Shown here: positions 45,102 through 56,999 of the stretch, one piece after another | Layout of the letters: each line of letters starts with the position of its first letter | Numbering within the stretch: the stretch's first letter is position 1 | Assembly: GCF_003589595.1 (NCBI RefSeq) | Contig: NW_020653200.1 | Coordinates: 5,604,122-5,668,121, forward strand | DNA length: 64,000 bases | Source of the DNA: Hyposmocoma kahamanoa | Taxonomy: Eukaryota; Arthropoda; Insecta; Lepidoptera; Cosmopterigidae | Direction: 5' to 3' | Program-made: the position numbers and the translations under genes | The notes under the pieces: generated by a model | Databases searched by the model: none | What the model was told of the DNA's origin: nothing | The model's input: the letters and a program-made list of their open reading frames with translations, nothing else

Positions 45102-46377
45102 CGTGTGGCGCACTGTAAGTTTCCGGAATGAATAAGAAAAAAAATACTATAAATGGTCAAAAATGAATTTATTGTTTCTCAAAATATTCTCCGTTAGCGT
45201 TAAAACACTTTTTCATACGAATGAACCAGTTTTGAAAAAAATTATGCCGTTCCTCCGTGACAATCTCTGAAACATATTTTTCATACTCCTCGACGCCTCT
45301 TCAGTTGATGAAAATCGTTCACTGCGTAACTGGTTTTTAATTTTTGGAAATAAATAAAAGTCACAAGGGCCAGGTAGGGACTGTACACGGGATGGCTCAT
45401 GAGGTCAACGTTGTTCACCTTCAAAAATTCATTTGTCTGTCTGGCCGTGTGAGAACTGGCATTATCGTGGTGCAAGATGATACGGCGTTTGCAGTTATTT
45501 GTACGGAGTGTATCAATACCTTCCGGCAAACAAATAGTCGTGTACCAATCACTTCACGGTACAACTTCTTCAAAGCAACAGCAACCACTTGTCCAGTTTT
45601 ATTAAAAAAAGATGCAACATCCGCGTAGAGGTACTTTGCATGCGCGCCACTTTGGTTGGTTTCGGCTCATCTCGAAAGACCCATACGCTCGATTGCTGCT
45701 TTGTTTTGGGATGATAACCATACATCCATGTTTCGTCACCTATTACTATGTTCCACACCAAATTTGACGCCCCTTCATTGAATCTGGTAAGCATGGCACC
45801 AAGTGACGCGATCCGTTTTTTGAGCGTAAGTCAAATTGTGTGGGATCCACTGAGAGCACAGCTTTTTCACACCCAAACGTTTGTGTAGTATTGATTGTAT
45901 TTGACTCATGCCTATGGCTAAAGATGCCCGATTCTCATGGTATATCACATGCCTGTCTGTTTTGATCATACGGCGCACAGCATCGACGTTTTTGTTCACA
46001 ACAGCGGACGGGCGATCATCACGAAATTCATCAGTGAGATTCACATGACCGCATTTGAATTCTGCAAACCAACTATAAATAGTCGTCTTGCATGGTGCTT
46101 CATCGCCAAAAGCAGTTTGAAGCCGAGCGCAGCTTTTCTGAGCTGTTAAATTACACTTAAAGTCGTAGAAAATCATACTACGAAAATTTTCATAACTTAA
46201 AGCCATGGTGATTTAGACAACCAATTTCTAAAATGACGTCACAATGTAAAAACAAGTGACAGCCAGATGAAACAAACTGTATTCTAGCCAAAGAGTTCCA
46301 TTTTCAAATGTTGTAATTACTTTTTAAATATTATTTATGCAAGTGGCCAGTTCCGGAAACTTATAGTGCACCCTATG
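45102..46377 (-). mobile_element. mariner element, copy 2 (full length, inactive)
   Basis: 1,276 bp bounded by TA (45100-45101 and 46378-46379). Ends CGTGTGGCGCACTGTAAGTT and, reversed, CATAGGGTGCACTATAAGTT, the same inverted repeats as the copy at 27174-28346. It lies in opposite orientation, about 17 kb away. Confidence 0.9.
45169..46206 (-). pseudogene. mariner transposase, broken
   Basis: Spans 1,038 bp, the length expected for about 345 residues. It starts ATG at 46204-46206 (MALSYENFRSMIFYDFKCNL) and ends REYFEKQ-type sequence with TAA at 45169-45171. Frame 1 covers the helix-turn-helix domains to HNLTYAQKTDRVTWC. Frame 2 has the first catalytic motif GDETWMYGYHPKTKQQSSVW, frame 3 LHHDNASSHTARQTNEFL with the second aspartate intact. 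In the third motif, expected YSPDLAP-CD, the frame reads YSPYLALVTF and shifts, so the third aspartate is lost. At least three frameshifts. It is better preserved at the start codon and second aspartate than copy 1. Confidence 0.92.
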
Positions 46378-46531
46378 TAATGCGTGAATAATTATAAACA
46401 TTTTTTTATGCCTTTTGATTGGGGCAACGAAAACAACAATGGTTTTGTTTTACCGCTATCAATTGCTTAAACATGATAATTCATTAACATTGTACCCATA
46501 TTAAATTTTATTGCTTGTCAGAATGTTTGAT

Positions 46532-46840
46532 CACCATGACATTTAATTATTTTTTGTGAAATTACTCCACTAGTTTGTTATAATGATTAAACAAAGATTA
46601 AAGAAATAGAAACGAACACTTAGGAAAAATTTCGATCCGGTTGTATTCGACTTCGAAATTATACCCATATTTTGAAATAATATATATATGCGTGTTGGTG
46701 GCAATGATATATCTATAAACAATAAATATAATAGCCAGTTACACTGACTAGCTATTTTTGTTTCCAAGTTTAATATGATTTACAATGACTCGACCACTTT
46801 ACGGGATGTTGAACGGCCTTGGATCAGAGCTGTCGCGGCT
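46532..46840 (-). repeat. dispersed repeat with a tRNA-like B box, copy 2
   Basis: Diverged partner of 16189-16609: CACCATGACATTTAATTATT, ACTCCACTAGTTTGTTATAA, TTTCGATCCGGTTGTATTCG and GAGCTGTCGCGGC line up in order. The B box is degenerate here. Confidence 0.5.
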
Positions 46841-47059
46841 TAGATGACTGATATTACTTTTAAATAACTGTTATCATCACATTATGCTGTACTTGCTGAA
46901 AGAGATATAGTATCACTTAATGTAAGTAGCATAGTGGCAGACATAGCACCAATACGAGCAAAAATAATAAACTGGCAGTTCTTCACTGTCGTCTTCATAA
47001 AGTCACAAATTTCATTATATACAGTATACAGTATTCATTATTACATAGTATACAGTTCT

Positions 47060-47284
47060 ATACTAAGATTTCGGTAGATGTTCAAAATTTGCCATTCATC
47101 AGGCTTGATACTATAGTGAAACAAAACCTATATACTACAGTTATTTATTATACATCTTCTGCGTATTTGGATGACAAAAATCCGTGATAGTGACCAGGGT
47201 GTCCCGATCGATGTATGAAATAAATGTTGTAAATGATAAATATGTGTAAATGTTTATTTACACAGAGTAACCCCAAAAGTTTCT
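47060..47284 (-). repeat. segment related to 24955-25182 (probable gypsy remnant)
   Basis: GTGAAACAAAACCTATATAC, AAAATCCGTGATAGTGACCA and CCAAAAGTTTCTTA match 24955-25182 in order. The other copy continues a gypsy integrase frame; here no protein frame survives. Confidence 0.45.
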
Positions 47285-47311
47285 TACATATACATCTCAG
47301 GGAAATGTGCC

Positions 47312-48059
47312 TAAAGGCTCGTGCAGAGTGCCGGCGATATTTCGCGACTGCGGTCGCAGCGACACGAAACGATGAAATAAACTAAAACTTCCGAAGAAGT
47401 ATTATACCTATAGAGAAAATGAATATAGTATCAGAACTTTTTTGTTGACAAATTCCGTTTTACGAGTCCGTGCCATAAAAAGAAGGAGATTTAATATTCA
47501 TCTAATTAATATTCTGGGGGCAACTTTTGGAGAATTTCATCACATGTATCCCTATCTCAGACAACACGAAGATAGATTTTTCAATTTACTGTAGATTGAA
47601 AATATGTACATTTGATTACATCTTAGATACCATTGCACCAATCTTTGAAAGCTAAAGAAAAGCTAAAGACAACAAAAATACAATCGAATTGAGAGCCTCC
47701 TCCTTTTTGTAACGTCGGTTAAAAATGACCAATCGATTGTTTGATCAATTTTGATCGATTGATCAATCGAAATGAAGAAAATCGATTTAAAGTGTTTTGA
47801 GGTAAGTTCAGCAACTACTGTTTTTTCTCTCAATGTACTGTTTTTTTTAATGTAATATCTTCCGATTGTTTCAGTTTTGACCTGGCTACACTGGTCGCAA
47901 GCGACTTGCGACGACTAATCTCTGCAAGTCTCGCGACTAATGGTCCCTGGCCGCGGACACACTTCACGAAGCCATTTACTTCTACGTATTAAAACAAGTC
48001 GCAGCGAGTCGGTGCCACCGCAGGCGCGAAATATCGCCGGCACGCTGCACGAGCCCTTA
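47312..48059. mobile_element. 748-bp non-coding element with ~40-bp terminal inverted repeats
   Basis: Left end TAAAGGCTCGTGCAGAGTGC CGGCGATATTTCGCG..CTGCGG and right end, reversed, TAAGGGCTCGTGCAGCGTGC CGGCGATATTTCGCGCCTGCGG. The interior shows CpG-rich subterminal repeats (GTCGCAGCGAC, GTCGCAAGCGACTTGCGACG) and an internal fragment of the GGAGGAGG repeat family in reverse (about 47685-47735). No transposase. Probably a non-autonomous DNA transposon; no clear target duplication, so superfamily unassigned. Confidence 0.75.
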
Positions 48060-48408
48060 CAATTGAGCATTAAAGTTTAATCAATATGACCATTTCAAGT
48101 GCTTACCTGTGAAAGAAAGATTATTTGACTTTCATTTATAATAGTAATTATGCGAAAGTAACATTAGAAATGTCGAGTAATCCGTCATTTGAAATATTAT
48201 TGGTGTGAGTTTCAATGTTGATATTTGAGTGGACACTGTCAAATTTATCTGAGGGGTACCTACTCTTAAATTCTGCCATATAGTTTTGTATTCAAGTTCT
48301 GGTTGATCAAATGCTCAAATCATTTTATCACAGGTTATTTTAAAGAAGCATATTTCATGGAGAAGAATATGAAGACGAGAGATCTATGCAACTTTTAAAA
48401 AACATTTA

Positions 48409-48573
48409 TGGTCGTATTCTAGAACTCTACTCAATGCTCAAGTCAGGACTTGAGTATGATTCAAAGCACTCGAAATCATACTCAAGTCCCTGCCATTAGG
48501 GTCGTATTTCCAGTGCTTGTGTTGCCAGTGCAATCCTGACTTGAGCATTAAATAGAGTTCTAGAATACGACAC
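48409..48573. mobile_element. MITE, GGGTCGTATTCTAGAAC family, copy 3 (best preserved)
   Basis: 165 bp between TTA duplications (48406-48408 and 48574-48576). Ends TGGTCGTATTCTAGAACTCT and its reverse complement; the first half is also internally palindromic (CTCAAGTCAGGACTTGAG). Interior nearly identical to 23758-23896. Confidence 0.8.
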
Positions 48574-50573
48574 TTAGTATCTTGTGTACATTGAATACTG
48601 TATAATGTCTGCTTAAAATTTATTCGGTGTTATCGTAGTTCGTGAGAAAATTATAAAAGTACATTCTTAATTGCATATGTACAAAACTGTGTCATTGTAG
48701 CCGGCTGCTTTTTTGTCACAAAAAATTACCTCAATTGACTTTTTGCATAGAGAATCACGACTCTTCAAACGTTTTTTACGAACAATTGCATTTGAGTAGT
48801 ATTATGTTGACAAAATATGGGGCGCACGGCATTGTTCTGAAACGATAACCGCAACGATTATTACGATGACTTTTATTTTGCATCACTGGTCTTGATAAAT
48901 CCTTGGACGGTAAATCTTTTTAATTTTTCGTTGGACACCTGTACGAACTGATTTTTGCATTGCGTAGTTTTAACACTTTCGCTATACTATTTATATGTAT
49001 CCACTTTCCGTTACCTACCTTCACAGCTAATTTCAGAATTGATAAGATTATAGAATGTGGTAATCTAATGAATATGATGTTTTGCGAACATGAGAAGGGC
49101 TTCATTGAAAAGGTTTATTACCTGTGGTATAAAATGCTAAGACATCCGATTATCTTTCGTAATACCACTACAACAAATCTGGAGAAAATACTGGAATGGA
49201 ACTCAGTATTTGGACTATCATTGAAAATCATAACTAAGTCTTTTTACACACAAAGATGGTTATATTAAATACAAATAAAGTTGAAACGTTTTTTATTTTG
49301 AGCAACAACAAACAGTTTAAGTCATTTTCAAGACTTCTATAATTAAATAAAACTCAATAGTATGACACAGAAATCTGTCAGATTCGACATAATCTGGGAC
49401 TGGGTTTATTATTTATCTCTAGGTTCCATTTTTTCTAGGGACTCCTTTTTTAAACCACGGTAATATTGCGAAATGTTGTAGGAGTACTTGCGTTAAAATT
49501 GTCATTATAATAATCATAAGGAAAACCAAAGAATAAAAATAATCGTGAATAATTAAACAATAGTGTTATATTACATTACCTATGGAATGCTAGTGTAAGT
49601 GTTTGAACAAATTTACCAGAAAATTGTAACTAGAAACGCTAGCAATCAACGTCATAGGTATTATGATACCGATGTTAAATTAACATATCAATTCTATAAA
49701 CTTCATTTGTCATAACTCAAAAATGGCAAACATGAGATATAAAACCGGAACGGATAAATTATAAATATTCTAACGACCAGTCGTCGAAAGGAACATTAGA
49801 TAACTTCAAAGTGTAAACTTGTATAATTTTTCCAAGATTTTTAACCAATAAGTTGTGTTAAGTACCTATACGAAAAGTTTCTTCACATACCTGCAGTAAA
49901 ACCCAAATAATTATGATTATTTACTTGTGATACTATATGATTGTGTAGATATAATGTTATAAGATGCTGGTACTAGTAACTTATAAAATTTTGATTAGAT
50001 ACGTTATTATTGTGTTGACAATGCCGACAGTTTTATTTTGTGAATATCGCATTCGTTAGTACTGAGATACTTTAGCAAAACGTACTTTATGGGCATTCCA
50101 TCACGCATTGTTTCGAAATCCACTAAAACACGTGTAGAACAAATTTATTTGACATTTCTCCAATCTACCTTTTTTGTCAATAGTGTTGTAAAGATTTTGT
50201 GTGCAGAAGCATTACGTGCTGATAAGGCTTTTTACGACGCGACTATGTCGATCCTCAAATATTTACCATGATAAGACGTAATACGATACAGTTGACTAAT
50301 AAAATCATCGCAAAAAGTTTTAAAAATTAATTAGGCACAACTGACGGATCAATATGGGCAATTTAATGTTTCACCCCTTTGTGTTAAGAACCATTGTTGA
50401 GTGCTTAGTGCGGTGTTTTTAAATATTTTATAGAAGAGAAAGCACTGAAATGCTATTGTTCAAATGAAGAACTGCAAAAGGAATTTTAGTAAGTAGTACT
50501 TACGTACTTTCTAAATATGAGTATCGAATTATACTAGTCAAATTCGATGGCGTAGAAGTAGTAAATACGTATG
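48574..50573. other. no gene seen
   Basis: AT-rich; the frame 48960-49268 has no recognisable domain and no splice support. Confidence 0.4.
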
Positions 50574-50720
50574 AGAGCCCGCTGAAAAGTAATCTACCAA
50601 AGTATGAAATAATGGTCATTGCTACTTTTTTGAGTATGAAATGTAACATGTGTACAAAGAAATAGGAAATGCGCTTATTTTATTTGTTAGAAAAACTACC
50701 TCTGTGTGTTAAGAAGTAAA
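50574..50720 (+). repeat. dispersed repeat shared with 36660-36836
   Basis: GAGCCCGCTGAAAAGTAATC, AAGTATGAAATAATGGTCAT, GCTACTTTTTTGAGTATGAA and TATTTGTTAGAAAAAC follow the same order as the minus strand of 36660-36836. Confidence 0.5.
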
Positions 50721-50944
50721 GTTCCATCACTTTTGCCTCCAACATCTAAGTGAATTAAAACAGATGAAAATATTTTAAGAAATCTTTGATACCTGCTTTT
50801 ATAAAAGTGCAGGACAATACATTTTATAATCATATTAAAAGAGCCCAATTGCTCTGATTACGGATCTCTTTCTTTGAATGGATTCTTTCAGGAAGAGGAT
50901 GTTAAGAAAAAATAATGTCTTACTTTATAGTACAGTTAAGAGGC

Positions 50945-51030
50945 AACGGGTGTTACATCCGTTCAGTTTGAACTGGGAATTGAACCCGAGACAAAAACTC
51001 TGACACTTATGCACGCATCGCATATACGTA
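50945..51030 (-). repeat. tRNA-like B-box fragment (old SINE)
   Basis: The minus strand reads GTCTCGGGTTCAATTCCCAG, a near-consensus pol III B box, with an unpaired, degenerate upstream half. Not a foldable tRNA gene as far as can be judged by eye. Confidence 0.45.
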
Positions 51031-51795
51031 GGGTTGCAGTAGTTCTCAAAGGTTTTTTTTGACATTATATTTACTCGTCTTTTCTTCCGATTCACTATAA
51101 AGGGTTTCTATTTCACTACAGGAAAGATAGTAATTATAGTACGGAAATGAAATAATCGGATGTAAGATTTTTGCTTTTATATTGTTTATTTGACTCTTTG
51201 GGTGTGTGAGACTGATGTGAATTACGTCTACAAGTTCAAAATTATTAAAAAAAAAGCAAGTCAGGCCAACAGTAAATACCATAAATTACATTTTCAATAT
51301 TAAAAAGTAGTAATTATGCCGTAAATGTCACTATGTAATCCGGTTCAAATAAAAAGGCATAGTTACCATAGTTAACTGGCTGTACTACCAGTTTTCCCTT
51401 GCCTCTTCCGCTTGACTTCAATTATGACTAGTGCAATGGGAAATATCGACTTTTATCTACAGTTATGGAAACTTGTTACGATCGAGGCTCCTTGTTTATA
51501 CCTCATTAAAATAGTTAACATACAAATAGTATGTGAGATCTTTAGATTACAATATAATACTTATTTCAAAACTTATTATCACTTTAAAACATAGCATAAT
51601 TATATAAAATATTAATTTATTACATTTCTTACGCAATTAAAAATAATAATTTTATCACTATTTTTCCTCATTAATCATTAAGAAAATGTTACGTACGTAA
51701 TTTAAAAAATATAATAAAAATTTCTTATTTTCATTTTGTAGCCTATAATTGCTGATTAACAAGAATATAGATAACAATATGATATCTGATAAATA
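51031..51795. other. no gene seen
   Basis: AT-rich flank of the LINE fragment at 51796. Confidence 0.35.
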
Positions 51796-51939
51796 AGACT
51801 CCTTTGCTATTTGCGTCCATGTTCCTCCAGCAAAATATTTAAATTCGTCTCCTCTAAAGTATGGTCTCCCTTTCTTCCTTTTTCCATCTCTTGGGTACTG
51901 ATCTACATTCGTCCATTTATTAACTTTTTCTCTCATCAT
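51796..51939 (-). pseudogene. LINE ORF2 C-terminal tail fragment
   Basis: The minus-strand frame reads WTNVDQYPRDGKRKKGRPYF, then RGDEFKYFAGGTWTQIAKES. This matches the conserved tail W-x-P-R-D-G-x-R-x-R-G-R-P-x-x-R-W-x-D-(D/E)-x-K-x-x-A-G-x-T-W-x-x-x-A found at the end of many insect LINE proteins. About 45 codons remain; the polymerase is gone. It lies alone in AT-rich DNA. Confidence 0.75.
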
Positions 51940-53398
51940 GTGTGTTTATTATGTCTGTGACTTTAATAGTTTTAGATTTGGTTTTAATTGTAATTAGTTT
52001 ACTTTATATTTTAACTTCACACACTTCTTTCCATACTATTCTAACAAACATTGACTTTTTTGTAATGTTTTTAGTAAGTAACCATGACTAGTACCAATTA
52101 TGAACAAATTGCTTGAAATATATATAAATAAGTAGTATTTATTTGCGACTGTTTGTTGGCACAAATAAATTAAAGAAATAAATCCCTACTGGTATATAAA
52201 AGTTTGTAGGAGTATATTAAAAAAAACACTGCCGACCAACAATATCTATGTATTTATTAGATTGAAGTCTTTAGATAATAGCTTACATAAATTTATGAAC
52301 AGTTAAGTAGTTTGTTCCAATATTTTAGGAAGAACAACATAAAATGCCGTTGTCGTAAAGATTTTGTGCCGAGCATACATCGATTTCAACATAAATGCAT
52401 AAATTTGAATTGCACATACTACTATTTAAGAAGTACAAATATTGATTTCTTTTGATTAACAAAAAGATTGTTAAGATATTTAAATGTTCATCACACGAGT
52501 TCTTCATATAACATTTGAATAAAAATGCGAATTCCTTCTGGAGTATTTTATTAACTAGGTACTTAAATTTTACATTTGGCACATAGAGATATAAAAAAAA
52601 CAGATACGATTACATGCTGCTTGTATAAAAAATGGCACATCTATTAGAGGCAAAAGTACGTTCAAAACTCATATACAAAACAAATTCAAGCGCAAAATTG
52701 ATATTTCAAAATCCTACGAGGAATAAACTACAAAGGGAAAATGTATTAAGTAAATATTAATTAATATAAATGTGTTAAGTAAGTACATGCTTCAGGACGA
52801 AGCGAATATGAAATTCCTTTGTTTTGTATGAAAATGTATTTTTCTAGATATAGTCATTTAGAATATAATACCGGGTGTTACGTAATCAAAGGAATATAAT
52901 GTCTAAGTCTGAATCACTTCAGATATTATGTACATTTTGATGTTGACGGGTAAAATTTTATGTTTTTAACGTTTGCGATGAGGGAAAAGAGAATGTTCCA
53001 TATTAGGCAATGATTTCATGTAAAACTTCAAAGTCACACAACTTTCATTCAATTAAAATAGGACAATCGTGTGACTTTAATATTACGTGAAATTCAAATA
53101 AAATTTAAACAGACTCGTTCCATGATACTATGTAGTAACATAATTAACACGAATGAATGAATTGGTATGTACTTAGTGGATCTTTAGAAACATAATTTTA
53201 TACTTAAGCAAAAACAAATTACATCTCAGGCATGGTTACTATGTCGTCATTGGCGATCATTTATAGCCGTGATCTATTAAATGGTCGTGCACATAGTTTT
53301 TAAAATACTAGCAGTAACCACAATGAGTAACCATAATTTATAAATACATACCGGTGCTTTTTCCGTAAATTTTTAACCAAAACTTATTAGAAACGTAT
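51940..53398. other. no gene seen
   Basis: AT-rich sequence, no recognised element. Confidence 0.4.
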
Positions 53399-53722
53399 AG
53401 TAGCAGTAGAGCTCCTTGTGAAAGAGTTCGTCTGATGGAAGTACTGTCACGTTATCTATTTCTGCCGCTAACGCATCCTTACGCTTCAAAACCGAAACGC
53501 TAAGCGTTTCCGTTTTGAAGGGTAAGGATGCAGGTGAAATTACAGGCACATGGGACTTTTCAACTTACGTCACAGGGTGACGGGCGCAGTGGCGTGCCCC
53601 TCAGAACTTTGCGATTTCAAGCTCAGAGTGGCAATTCAACTGCTGTGGATAAGCGTGCGTGTCACTTATGTACTACCAGGCGCACGACTTGTTCGTCCCG
53701 TCACTTGATAATTGGTTAAAAA
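53399..53722 (+). mobile_element. SINE-like repeat family, copy C
   Basis: GTAGCAGTAGAGCTCCTTGT at the left end, GTGACGGGCGCAGTGGCGTG in the middle and CGTCACTTGATAATTGGTTA AAAA at the right end. It contains a private palindrome at about 53474-53533 (GCATCCTTACGCTTCAAAAC ... its complement), which looks like a local inverted duplication within this copy. Confidence 0.7.
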
Positions 53723-53962
53723 CTAACTAGACATATTTAAATGAGCAAATCAAATAATTTTAATGTAATAAAAATGGTAACCTAACCTTTACTTACAAAA
53801 ACTAACCTTTTACAAACATGGAACGTTTTTACTGCTAAAATATGCTCTTTTATTGACCATTACAATTATAGGTAATAGTCTAACCCAGTACAAAAAGTGC
53901 GTATGTGATTTCTGTATCAAAAACAGAGATGACTATTTTAATATAGTACAATTTTTAAACTT

Positions 53963-54225
53963 AAAAAAAAAGAGGAGGATTTCACTTCAACTGTATATGT
54001 TTCTTTTTTTTGTGTGAAAAATTACGCGACGCGAACGCGATTACTCCGACATCTGTGAACCGAATTTATGATTATATTTTTATTAGAAAGCTCGAAATTC
54101 ATTCGAACTTGAAGAAAATATTCTACCTCTAAGTGTGGCATATTAGAGGATGAGTTAGGTTTATTTAATCAAACGATTTCAATAAAACTTGGCACAGAGA
54201 CTTGATTCCAACGAAAATAAATGTT
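53963..54225 (+). repeat. dispersed repeat, GGAGGAGGTTCTCAATTC family, copy 2
   Basis: AAAAAAAGAGGAGGATTTCA, TTCAACTGTATATGTTTC, CTACCTCTAAGTGTGGCAT and CGATTTCAATAAAACTTGGC follow the order seen at 14143-14420. Confidence 0.6.
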
Positions 54226-54236
54226 TTGGTGATCAA

Positions 54237-54354
54237 TAGGGCTAACACAACAGGGCGCGACTTGCGCGAGAGCGACGTAAAGCGTGAGGTACTGCTATTC
54301 TTGCATAGTGATCCAGCGCTCTCGCGTAAGTCGCACCCTGTCATGCTAGCCCTA
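54237..54354. mobile_element. MITE, CGACAGGGCGC family, copy 2
   Basis: Left TAGGGCTAACACAACAGGGC GCGACTTGCGCGAGAGCG and right, reversed, TAGGGCTAGCATGACAGGGT GCGACTTACGCGAGAGCG: inverted repeats of about 38 bp with five mismatches. 118 bp in total. Partner of 3833-3938. Confidence 0.8.
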
Positions 54355-54930
54355 GCCCTCATCTGATGATTGAAACGGCAGGCAGATGAGAGGAGCTCCT
54401 CAACAGTGTACAGCAGCTAACTTGTGTTTGGGCATGAGCCCAATCATATGAATGACTCGTCTTAACTAATCTTCTTGATTTGTTTTTATAAAAAGTTATA
54501 ATTATATACAATATAAAGACAGTAGATGTGTTGCTCTCAACTTGGTGATGTGTGTCGTGAAAGTTCTCATTCTGATGCTTGACATCGATGAAATGCAACA
54601 TTTTAAAACCACAATAACTATCAATACGAGTATCAAAGGCTGAATTGTATTGCGATGTGACAGCTGTCTGAAGCACTGTCTTAATTGTTTAATAGAGCCC
54701 TGTCAATTAACGCTGGGCGCTTCGAGTAGTCAACACGAGTATTATCTATCTACTGTTCATACGTTAAACAATATCTCGTTTAAGAGTTTGAAATTTGCTC
54801 GTCGGTACTAAAAGTCTAAACACATTATTCAACTTTAGATATAATTAAACGCAGGTTTGAAACTTTTCTGAAGAATCAAAGGACTAATAAACATTTCAAA
54901 TTTGCATAATTGCATTGGCTCGTAAGTGTG

Positions 54931-55078
54931 CGTCTACTAGATATCACTTAATTTTTACCTTTTTGTTATGGTTTATATTCTACACAGTCTTTCGAGCGCG
55001 CTATATACCACCAATATTCTATAATTTCGACATTATTTTGGATATTAACTGATCACACTCAACGATATCCAGTAGACG
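54931..55078. mobile_element. possible MITE with 15-bp inverted ends
   Basis: CGTCTACTAGATATC at 54931 faces GATATCCAGTAGACG ending at 55078; one mismatch. No target duplication was identified. Confidence 0.45.
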
Positions 55079-56925
55079 TCCGAGCCAGTTACGTACACAA
55101 ACGTACATACGTACCTACCCGAATAGATACAAGCGCAGCCCGACCTCCAACGAATTTCTCAATGTATCGAAAAACGTCACAGTTTATGTACATATATTAA
55201 AACATTTTTGGTATGATTTTTATTTGTAACAAAATAAAACAAACAAAAAACGTAATCTCAAATATACTCGTATATAGTAGTCATTTGTCATTTTCCCTCT
55301 GACTATATAGTTTCAAACTTACACAGGCTCAAGCACTCGTAATATTCGATAGTCCAACTTTATCCTAATTAAACATTTACTGAAAACCGTGATGATAGAA
55401 AAAATAAACAATTTCTCACGTTAAAAATGTATACAATATTTGAATGAACATAAACTACGAAATACCCGACATAACCGCCCTGAATCGTCTTAAATGACTC
55501 TACACATTATTTTCTCTTATTAGAGCACGGCTTACCAGCAGTAGAGCGTATATGAGCCGATATACATTCTAATTATTTTTAATTTAAATTCTTTATGATA
55601 CTTATATCAACATGTGAACGTACGAGTAAACATAGCAATAGCTGTTGACAAAAATTGTCCTCTAAAGGTTTCTTTTGTTCATAAGTTTTGCAGTCAGTAC
55701 TTGAAAGAAAGACATTGGATGTTTAACGAAGTGGATTAGAGTAAACAAGTTTGGTATAGATTTTGTGCTAGGTTTTTAAAACAGGTATAAGAAAAGGAAC
55801 AATAAATAAAATCAACTTTGTTCTAAAGAGGATCAAACAAAAACAAAAACTTGAGTTTCTTTGTTTACCACCACACATATGTTTGACGTCAACATACTTT
55901 AGGAACAAATTACATACGGTAAGTATACAACCTGCGTGCGCGCAGAGCCCACACCGAACGACATAATGATATGTCGCAGGTAACGCAAACAGTAGGCTAT
56001 GTTCCAAGAAGAAGTAGAAACATGTTGGCCTTAAACGAACTGACCACATATATCATTGCGTTCTGATTTTTTGGTAGAATCATGAAATCATTTCTTAAAA
56101 TTAGCTTTTTGATAACGAAAAGTGAAGATGTATCAACTTTCATTGAACATAACTACAACTGTGGTTAATGTACACTCGTCTACTTTTAAGAAGTACTTCC
56201 CGCAGAGACTATGCTTTATTGTATTTGAAGAGTTTTTAGGTATAGACAGAGTAAGTACATACGTTATCTTGCAGACTTATAAGATAACATAATGCTTGGA
56301 ATTTGCATTACGGTATATAAAAATGTGTGTGTTTTTATGATAGCGCAAGACTATGACCACAACAATGCAGTACATGCGCACAAACCACAGTTCCAGCGTA
56401 ACTTCGTTCTCAGAGTTCATCGATCATAATCGACATTTGTATAGCAAAAAGTCTTCCGAATAAGTTAAATTCCTTCTATTCCATTTAGTTGACACGACAT
56501 GGTTTATGTATTCGGGTTTGTCAATAAGCAACGTAGAGTGAAGTCAACTGTAGAATGTCAATGCTATTGATTTCCACGTACATTAAAATCAAATTTAACG
56601 TCTAAGCAAATTCTTTGTGTTGGTAGGAACGTGTATCTATACGAGTACAAATCCGATATTGAGCACCCGTGGATTAAAGTTAAATGAGAAAAATTTTAAA
56701 AAATACTAAGGACTATTTTGTTTATTCATGAATTAACATATATGCAGCCTTGAAATTTTGTGTGATCCGAAATGACGTTCAATTATCATTCTGGAATCAG
56801 CTAATTAAACGCTAATTCGAGGTTAATGGGAACATTGTGTAACTTCAAACCACGGTTAAAACGAGAAAGCAAAATAATGAGGTAAGTTTAAGTTAGTTGT
56901 TTGAAAAAACTGAACGTGAACTTAC
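55079..56925 (-). other. probable start of the first intron of the 56926 gene; no second exon seen
   Basis: AT-rich DNA directly after the donor at 56920-56925 on the minus strand. No acceptor followed by a recognisable coding frame was found, so the next exon lies further left, possibly outside the window. Confidence 0.45.
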
Positions 56926-56992
56926 CTCTCTCTTGCAATTCCGCGTGGCTTAGGAGCGCGAGCGCAACGGTGAGCAGAAGGCACTTCCACAT
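56926..56992 (-). CDS. first coding exon of a secreted or membrane-targeted host protein
   Basis: Minus-strand ATG at 56990-56992 in a favourable context (AATAACAACC before ATG). It encodes MWKCLLLTVALALLSHAELQ and ER, then one base (G) of the next codon, and stops at a textbook splice donor GTAAGT (56925-56920). Residues 1-17 form a classic signal peptide: a lysine at position 3, a hydrophobic core LLLTVALALL and a small-residue cleavage site around S-H-A. The product therefore enters the secretory pathway, but the remaining exons were not found and the family is unknown. The next exon must be in phase 1. A CpG-rich promoter-like region lies just upstream. This is the only host gene in the window with coordinated start, signal peptide and splice evidence. 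Confidence 0.75.
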
Positions 56993-56999
56993 GGTTGTT

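Noticed and set aside
48105..48130. Paired acceptor and donor on the minus strand (TTTCTTTCACAG then GTAAGC)
   Set aside because: The signals are adjacent with no exon between them; chance combination.
54359..54676. 105-codon minus-strand frame
   Set aside because: Starts within a MITE flank and shows no domain or conservation signal.
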